Source of the DNA: Thamnidium elegans
Lineage: Eukaryota > Mucoromycota > Mucoromycetes > Mucorales > Mucoraceae
Direction of reading: 5' to 3'
Assembly: GCA_025201345.1 (NCBI GenBank)
Contig: JAIXMG010000007.1
Span: forward strand, 434,001-498,000
DNA: 64,000 nt
The translations under genes were made by a program, and so were the position numbers. Position 1 is the stretch's first letter. Each line of letters begins with the position of its first letter. This document shows positions 55,535 through 64,000 of the stretch, piece after piece. The notes below the pieces were generated by a model, which was not told the DNA's origin, did not search any database, and was given only the letters and a program-made list of their open reading frames with translations.

Positions 55535-58500
55535 TTATACAAAAGCAAAACCAGTTGAGCATTCACTGATAGCTTTAAAGAGATTTGCTCGCAAGTTCTC
55601 GTAAGAATCATATTGAGGAAGGTCTACTTGATTAAAACTATAAGGAAGATAAAAATGTTAGTTACCTTTGATAATAAATAAAGAGACGATTAAAACTTAC
55701 CATGTATGCGCAGACGGCAAACGGTTTTCACCACCAAAGTCTTTATGAATTTGGAATTTTTGTACACCACTAGAACCTTGAAGTTGAGAGAAGCCTTCTA
55801 ATGGTACCTTGGAAGTACCTGTAGCAAACTGTAGTAACTTAGCACGCTCTTCTTGATCGAAACTTCTTACAGCACGCCAGAACCATTGGATAGGAGGAGA
55901 CGATGAAGTATAACCTTGGTATTCAGTATTATTCTTCCAATCATCAATATCAATGTCAGGTAAACCAGAAATTAAAAGTTCTAATTCTTGTTCATTGAAG
56001 ATTTGAATCAAAGGCGCAGGAATAACATCATGGAAGCCTTGAACAAATGCATTGATTTGATCCTTGATGGCAGTAGTTAATTTTTGTTCGGTAACCAATG
56101 CAACATATTCATGCTTATTAGCTTCTGTAACAGGAATATTTCTACCATCAGGTTTCAAGTCTACAGTTTCCTTGTTACCAAAGAAATCAGTTTCCAAACT
56201 GAAAGTTAAATCAATAATATCAGTAATATCATTCTCCAACATCCATACTAAACTCTTGTAATATTCAGGATCTAATGCCTCAACATCACGATAATCAACA
56301 GTACGTCCCAAAATATGTTTATAGAATGAACGGGTAAAGTAAGCATCCAAGAGACGACCATCATAAATAGCTTTGCCAATAACACGACCAACAAACTTGA
56401 AGAAACTTAAATGGTCAGGGTTGACAGCAGAATCACGATTAGGTTGATAAGTAAGTTTATCAGCAGCAGAGGTAATAAACAATGCATAGTTAGGATCAAA
56501 CATCTGTCTGGCCAATACGGAGAACCATTCACGAGTAACACCTCCAGCATCTACACCTTCTTCATCATAGAATCGAACAGCAAGTTTACCATTTTTAATT
56601 TCTTCACCAGTACGACCTTGAAGTTGATGATACGAGTCTTCAAATACATATTGACGACGTACATTAAGTTGTAACATGGCATAGTTTTCGCGAGGAGTAA
56701 CACGTTTATGAAGTTGCTGAGAGAAATAATTACGCTTATTATCGAATTCAAGCATCTTGGGGTTACGAACTAACAATGCAAATGATCCACTCATAAGAGT
56801 TGGATTATTACGAACCATAATGTTCAATACCTTCTTATGTTTTTCAGTAAAGACAAAGAAAAACGTTTCAGGAGAAGTAGTAGCTAATGACATTTGTTGC
56901 TCAACCGCAGGTGTAGTTGCAACCTTATCATAATTGTTTTGACCCTTTTCAGCGGTACATTTTGAGACAACCATAAACGATTCAATAAGCGGTAACAAAA
57001 CAGTGGCAACATTAATAAGTTCTTCCTTTTCACGAATAACAGACAAGCATTTACCAAGAGTTTCCCATAGAGGTAAGAAGTCAAGAGTTTCATAGATTTG
57101 TAATAAACGCTTTTCATTGTTGCTTTGAACTGACTCAGCAGCAGTTTTATCTACACTTGATTCAGTAGCGGTATTAGAGGTCTTTCGAGAGAACATGTAA
57201 TCTAAAGTTTTCAAAACACGTAAAAGCTTTGCTTGGAATGAAGTGGCAGCGGAGAAAGGGGCGAGAACAGTACTACTGATTTCGGTACCAAGCATGGCAG
57301 TATCTAACACCTCTAATAAACTCTCAAGATCTTTAAGAATTTGGGTACCAGATTGTTTAGCATCTTCAACCAATTCATTTACAATCGTCTGCTGAGCACC
57401 TTCTAAAGCAGATAAATGAGAAATCGCATTCAAAGTATATTGGAAGGTCTTGCTGGAACATTCACCATTGGTAAGTACATGAACAACCAACTTGAGATAA
57501 TAATCAGGGATAGTAGGAGGTTTAGGCATACGTCTCTCGGGATCATTTTGCTTGTTTTCAATCTTTTCTTGATACTTTTTGACTAGGATAGGGAAAGGAC
57601 GACACATGGTAGATAATAAATCCATAAGTTGTTCCATTAAAGAAATATTATCGATAAATACAGGACGATCCAAAAGACTCATCAAAACCAAGATAGGATA
57701 TTTGTTCCAATTGTTAGGGACCTTTTCCTTATTCTTACCCTTCTTACTAGTCGGAATTCGTTTCAAACCGGCTAATGATTCACTTTCAGTTAAAAAGTAT
57801 GTCATTGATTGTTCATTGCAAGAAACAATATAAGTTAAAGCTTCCAAACAACGCTGTGCAATGAAGTTGGGAACATTATCGGTAGCACCAGCCGTACTAT
57901 TACTTCTGGCAGATTTAGTTTGAGGTGTCTTTCCACTCTTTCCAGAAGAGAGAAGAGCAAAGCTATTATCGACAGAAGCTAAATCATTATTACCATCATA
58001 AAGTACACATACAAGATAAGATAAGAGTTCACCACGAGTTTTGCTGTTTTCGCACAAGTTCAATAATAATCTGTTTAACAAGGATTTGGAAATAGTTTGA
58101 GGAACAAATAATAATCTAACCAAGGTACTAAGTTGTGATTTCTCAACAAGTTGCGCTGCACCATCACGACGACGAGGCTTAGACTTCTTTTTAGCTGAAC
58201 CAGATGCTTTACCATCATCCTCTGCGTAGGCAGGTCTTCTACGAGCTGCAATAACATCGCTGACTATATATATATATATATATATATATATTTAAAAAAA
58301 GAGTTAGAAATTGTAAATTTTTTTGTGCGTTAGAAAAATTTGTATCTTACGTGTAGGCATAATATCTTCCACAATTGATGGTATAGTTGTAGTTGTAGCG
58401 GCAAGAGCAGGCGTAGGTACAGTAGTAGGAGCTTGGCGGCTTTGACGATCACGTCTTTCACGTTCGATGGCTTCTTGATGTAATACTTCTTCACGAATGT

Positions 58501-61500
58501 CTGGTGGTAAGGCATCCAAGAATTCAGGACTGATTGAATCATCTTCAACTGGTTGAACAGGGGCAGGTCGATTACGTAAATGTTGGTTCAAAACCTCTTC
58601 ACGCAAGTCATCAGGGAGGGCGTTCAAGAATTCAACGTCAATACCTGTTCCAGAAATATCGACAGGTAAACCATGAATGATAACAGTAGTAGGTTCAGCT
58701 TCAGAATTTGCGGCAGGAGCAGGAGCATCAGCAGCGGTATTAGATTCTGCAGATACTTCAGTTGCTTGTACCTCAGTTGCTGTTTCATTATTAACAGCAG
58801 TATCCGATGTTTCACCAGTAACAACAGGAGTATCTTGTTGAGGCGCAGGAACACTAGCAGCAGTTTCCTGAGCAGCCTTACGCTTTTCTTTCTCGACACG
58901 CCATCTTTCTTCTTCAGCTTTACGACGATCTTCTTCATCTTTACGTCTTTGTTCTTGTCTCTTCTTTTCTTCTTCAGCACGAGCCTTTTTATCGTCTTCA
59001 ATAGCAATAGGACTCAAGATATTCAAGATTTCATTTACAAGTTTTAAGGCCTTTTCACCAAGATTAGCACCATACATCATACGAGCTTCTTGATTCCATC
59101 TTTCACCAGAGGACATGGGTTGGAAATCGTGTAATATAGCTAAGCTCTCTTGAGATTGGTCATTATCACCAGCTGTATTAGGTGTAGCATGACTATGATT
59201 ACGGTCACCTCCAGACATGTGAGGAAGACGATCAAATTCAAAAGTACGTAATGCACCGTTGGGGCCGGCCTGTACATCTACACGCAAAGGACCAGCTTGT
59301 GTCGTAGCAGGAGCATGAGTTAGAAGGTCTTCAAGCATGCGAACTGCACTACCTCCAATAATGTCTTCAAAATCTTGCCAGTTACCTAAGCCATTACCAT
59401 GACCTCTACGAGAGAAAGCTTCTCTAATCCCACTACGGGCTGCGTTACCTCCACCAGGTTGAGTAACTGTACCGTTAGATAACAATGGATGAGTGATAAT
59501 ATCTTCTTGACCTTGAGCACTAGATGGGTTTCTAAATGATCTACCGACCCCTTCAAGTAATGAACGTCTACCGTTGGGGAAACGTCTTCGGAAACCATTA
59601 GGAATGATAGAGCGAGGTCTTTCAAACTCATCGTCTTCCATAACTAAGTCATCGTGTAATTCAGTAGACAAGAATGGAGTATCAAGGTCCTCGGCATCTA
59701 ATAACATACCATCTGTAATATCAGCTTCAGATTCATTATCTAAATTATCAGAAGCATCATCGAAATCGGATAAAGCTTCCATTTCATCCTCCTATGTATA
59801 TATATCATTAGTATCTTTTTGCTCAGTTATAATTATAGACATCTGTATTTACCTCTTCATATGGGTCTGATAAGTTTCGAAGATGGTTTTGTTCATCACG
59901 ATCATCACCGGTATCAATGACATTTTCAGCATGTACAATTCCGGGTTCCTCTTCAATGTCTTCCAATTGCCAAGTCATTTCTCTACCGTTTTCATCTTCA
60001 TCGTCTTCGTCTACTAAAAGTTGAGCTTCAGCATCGATGTCATCTGGATTATCATCATCTTCATCCATATCATCAGAGTCATAGCCACGACCATGAATAA
60101 GGGCATCGTCTGCTTCATCATCCTCATCACCTTCACTCATATCTGAAAGATCACTTCCGCTATCCTCATCAAAACTATTTTTTTTTTTTTTTTAAAAAAA
60201 AGGTTAATATAATTCAAAATAAATAAATAAATAAAAACTTACTCTTCTTCTTCATCAGCAGATGAACCAAACACATCACTATATTCGCCACTATTATATT
60301 CATCCTCATCAATAACGCTTCCAGCATCAAACATACCAAGGGCAGAATTTCGATAAAGATCAGGAGCTTCGTTGTCTTCATCAGGATTATTAAGACCATG
60401 TAAACTATCTTCAGTAAGATCCATTTTATCTTGATCTTGGTCTTCTTTATCTGTATCCGTAGCATCATCGGACTTGATAGCCAACTTGGTTAATTGTTCT
60501 AAAGGTCTCAACATGGCATTCAAGATGGTCTTGGAGTGAGGATAATTGATATCGATATCACTAATAGCGGATGTCAAAACAGCCACAAAGTTTTTATCCA
60601 ACATAATTTTAGAGTTACTAATGGCAGCATCTTCTTTTGCATTATTGCTGGTTTGTTGACTACCATATGTCGGAACAATGTGACCTACGCTAGCTCTAGC
60701 ATTTAAGATACGATGACAGAGATCAGCCAAAGCAATATATTTGGAGTACTTGATAGAGGCGGTCTCTGTAGAAGCAACAGCTTCTTTAAGGGATCGGACC
60801 ACAGATTCAAGTACATACTTACGTACCTGAATTAATTCATTCTTTTGTTGAGCAGTCATATCGGTACTACTAGCGGAAGCATCATAGGACATGGCAACCA
60901 AAGTAGAAGCAGTCCAAGTGGAAAGACCTTGTTGTTTACGAGATTCTTCTGAGGAAGGATTGATATGATTATAAGGTAACAAATCATTAATCAACATGGA
61001 TACAAACGAGCGATGTTTACCATCAGCAGTTGTAGTACGATACCCACTTTCCTTTTTACAAAAATTAAAGATATCATATTTACAAGATGAGTAAGAAGAA
61101 ATAAGTTCAACAAGACATTGAAGCAAGAATCCAGTATATACAAATTTAATATTTTCTTCCTTCTTTTGTTCTTCGTCTAATTCTTCTTTTCGAGTAGCCA
61201 TAGCTATAGTTTGAGAACGTACTGTCATGATTTCATTTAACAAGTAATATATAACAACTTCAGAGGAAGATGGTTGTTTAGTAGTAGTAGTGGCGAGCTC
61301 TTCTTCTGATTTGGTTTCTTCAGGTTGTTTCTTCAACTTGATTTGTCGATTAATTTCAAATTCATCGTAACGAGCTAAACGACAGATGTCGGTAGTGACT
61401 TTAACAAATACAGCAGGTTCACGAAGTGCAACATGAGCATTACTACGAACAAAAGAACTGATATCTGTATTACGAGGTCTAGGGTTTGTAAACCAATTGG

Positions 61501-64000
61501 TAATAATATCCTTCATCGTATTTTGTAAAATAGCTTTGCTTTCAACAATATGACGTAAAATCAAAATGATAAATGCTTGCTGACCTTGTAATCCTTCTAA
61601 ACTAGATCTAGGCTTAGAAAACAATAAAGGAACACCACCAATACCAACAAAGTGAAGAGCTGATTCATGATCTTTAGTTAAACGAACAATCATACGAAGA
61701 ATAGCATAGATATCATCACGAGATAATTTAGGTCTTCTTAATAACGAAACACAACATTGTAATAATTTTCCTCTTTGCTCTGATGTAACTGCAGGTGTAT
61801 TATCATTAACACCAGCACTACTAGTAGTAGTAGTAGTAGTAGCAGTAGCAGTAGATGTAACTGGTGTTTCTGTAACATCTTCCATAGGATCATCCTCTTG
61901 TTCATTATTATTATTCTCACCATTCTCATCATCATCAGAAGATGAAAAAGAAACAGTTGCAATAGATCCACGTCGATTGATTGTAGTACGTTTTACTTTC
62001 TTGGGTTCATCAGCTTGAGCAATAAACGCTTCCAATACTAAAAAGATAGTAGCAGACCAAGCAGGTAAAGGATCATCTCTATCCAATTTTTCAAAATTCA
62101 ACATGTCAAATAAAAATGAGAATCGGTCAGCTAACTGTTGCATGGCATTTTGCATAGGCGCTTCACGAAGTAATAAAGCTAATAATCGGAGTCGACTACT
62201 AAGTAAAACTGATTTACTTTGATCATGACGAATTTCACCAATTTTATCAACTAATAATGTAATGATTCTAGTAGATGCCTTAGTGGTTGTTGTATTGTTG
62301 GCGGAAGGTGTGCTTTCTTTATCTTCAATTTTACCAATAATTACAAGTAAATCACGTACATCAAATACAAGATCTTCACGTTGATCTGCTAATGATAAAA
62401 GTGAAGCAGGTAATGTATCACATAACTCTAAACGAACTGATTTTAATTCAGCGTTGGCTGTAGATTGACTAGCGCTTTCTGAACTGAAATCTAATAAAGC
62501 GGAAGCGTTCGATGCATGATTGATACCGGATCCAGCTCCAACTGCTAAATTATATTCATTGTTAAGTGTTTCAACAAAGTTACCAATGGCTTCATCTACA
62601 TTACTTTGATCATCATCCTCCTCGTCATCATCATCCTCTTCATCCTCTTCATCATTGTTATTTGATTCTCCATCACTATTATCACCATCTTCATGATTGG
62701 TTTCTTCATCTTCTTGTGTATTAGTAGTAATAGTAGCAGAACCGTCTGCAGTCGTAGCATTTTCAGATGTAGAAGCAGTAGCATTCGTAGCAACATCCGG
62801 TGCAGGAGATGCAGCAGCAGAAGCAGCAGTTGTATTAGTGGTTCCAAACATTGGACTAGGATGACTAAACAAGTATTCGACAGCACGAGTGACTTGATTA
62901 TTACAACGAACAAGAGCCTGTTCAGCAGAACTTCTTTGGAAACCCATATCTACCAAAGTTTGAATATTTCTTTCAGCAGCTACAACAGGAGGACGAAGTA
63001 AAGTAAACGGGGAAGTCATTAAAGGAGCGGTAAAATTACCAAAAGGATCACCGGATCTACCTGCAGCAGTAGCACCAGTAGCCGCAGCAGCGGATGTAAA
63101 TTCACCTTCTCCCTTCATAATCTGTTGAAAGATCTTGATCAAAGATTGAATAACCGGTTTTGAAAACAAGTTTAGTTCAGGACAAGCCAAGTATTGTTTT
63201 AAAGAAACCATTTTGAGTTCAACAGAAACAATCCATTCAAAGGGTTCAAAGTAATCAGCAGCCTTTTTATCTTTTTGAATTAAAGTAGCAGTGAAAGTTG
63301 AATCTCTTAATGCCTTTGGAGAACTGATATGAAGTAATACATTTAATAAGCTTTCGATAGCGGTATTGATACGTTGAATCAAATCTGCGTTCTTTTCTTT
63401 GTCTTGATAGAGATTTAATGCTTCTGTCCACATGTGTTGTAAGTTGGTTAATAACAAGTCAATACCTCCTTGACGTTCAAATGAAAGCGCAACGGGTATT
63501 TGAAGAGAAGCTTGCGTACGTTCATCTCGTAATAATAATGAAGCCATGGTATAGACAGAGGTCAAATAATCGTATTTACAAGCAGGTGCATTCACATTGG
63601 TAATAGGTGACCAAGTAATGTTATCCTTTAACAAATCTGACATGTATTCAGCCAACTTCATAATTTGAGGCTTTTGAAGTGCTGTTCCTGTACGACGACT
63701 CACAGATACCTTGATTAAACCTTGGAAGATTGGCATCAAAAGTTGAGGCACCTCAGTCAATAATAATTTGAAATGTTTAATATTGACCATACGAGGATCT
63801 TTAGCAGAAGGTGCCTTTTCAGTAGCGTTGGCGTTACCGTTGTTGGTAATGGAAACATCCACAGTAGAGGATGATGATTCACCGGATACTTCAGTTGCCG
63901 TGTTTGTACTATAGATACCTAATGGGTGTTCTGTAATACTGGTAAGACCCTTTTTCAAGGTAGAAGAAGCTGTGGCAGCGGAGATAGGTTTGACGGCATA
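55535..64000 (-). CDS. TOM1: TOM1/HUWE1-type HECT E3 ubiquitin ligase, 5' end outside window
   Basis: Five exons are visible (from beyond 64000 to 60243, then 59853-60174, 58351-59791, 55701-58263, 55535-55637), coding for about 2728 C-terminal residues. A UBA domain (NIQTLVDMGFQRSSAEQALV, about 62870-62980) is followed by long acidic and Ala/Thr-rich stretches, a Lys/Glu/Arg-rich coiled region, two ubiquitin-binding UBM-like motifs (NALPDDLREEVLNQ and DALPPDIREEVLHQ), and the C-terminal HECT domain. The catalytic Cys lies in SAHTCFNQVDLPQY, and its codon is split by the last intron. Tom1/Huwe1 ligases degrade excess histones and ribosomal proteins and act in stress and mRNA export. Frames are open to the window edge. 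Confidence 0.96.

Noticed and set aside
58673..59047. Ser/Arg-rich open frames antisense to the HECT ligase exons
   Set aside because: These are reverse readings of low-complexity acidic and Lys/Glu-rich coding sequence.

Overview
The window looks like nuclear DNA of a filamentous fungus, most likely an early-diverging Mucoromycota (Mucorales-like) genome. Evidence: very AT-rich intergenic DNA, many short introns (about 40-110 bp, GT...AG), fungal gene families (SCD6/LSM14, PMP3, OSH3, TFB5, RRN7, HOB1/RVS167, TOM1), and a carotenoid-oxygenase-family gene of the kind known from Mucorales trisporoid biology. No bacterial, phage, CRISPR or rRNA features were seen. Exon coordinates were worked out by eye from splice sites, reading phase and conserved motifs.

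Layout. 1-6.6 kb, all on minus: the 5' part of an SCD6/LSM14 RNP-granule gene, a carotenoid-oxygenase-family gene and two tandem GNAT acetyltransferases. 6.6-9.7 kb is nearly empty. 9.7-14.2 kb: PMP3, an unknown protein, an unknown mitochondrial-type protein and NAF1 (box H/ACA snoRNP assembly). 14.2-16.2 kb is empty. 16.2-27.3 kb: a BAR-SH3 protein, a PAK/STE20-type kinase, an unknown 97-residue protein, the GINS subunit SLD5 and a 1416-residue paladin-type protein with three CX5R phosphatase loops. 27.8-37.6 kb: TFB5 (TFIIH) directly followed by RRN7 (Pol I core factor), a LON-domain/RING protein, an Asteroid-type nuclease-family protein and an OSH3-type oxysterol-binding protein.

37.6-39.7 kb contains a tandem noncoding duplication with a 210-bp core that is identical in both copies. 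39.7-44.8 kb holds three penta-EF-hand genes in one orientation with a small unknown gene between the first two. 45.6-50.0 kb: tRNA-Glu(CTC), a MARCH-type RING-CH ligase, glucosamine-6-phosphate deaminase and the mitochondrial ADP/ATP carrier. 50.0-54.5 kb is a 4.5-kb gene desert. 54.5-55.2 kb is a small SET-domain gene. 55.5-64.0 kb is the 3' part of a TOM1/HUWE1-type HECT ligase running off the window.

Most genes are unrelated housekeeping functions. The clear local groupings are the GNAT pair, the penta-EF-hand cluster and the TFB5-RRN7 pair. The observations most worth following are the duplicated noncoding core, the loss of two of four iron ligands in the carotenoid oxygenase, a diverged noncoding pair shared by two deserts, and two small unknown genes whose exons are hard to predict automatically.
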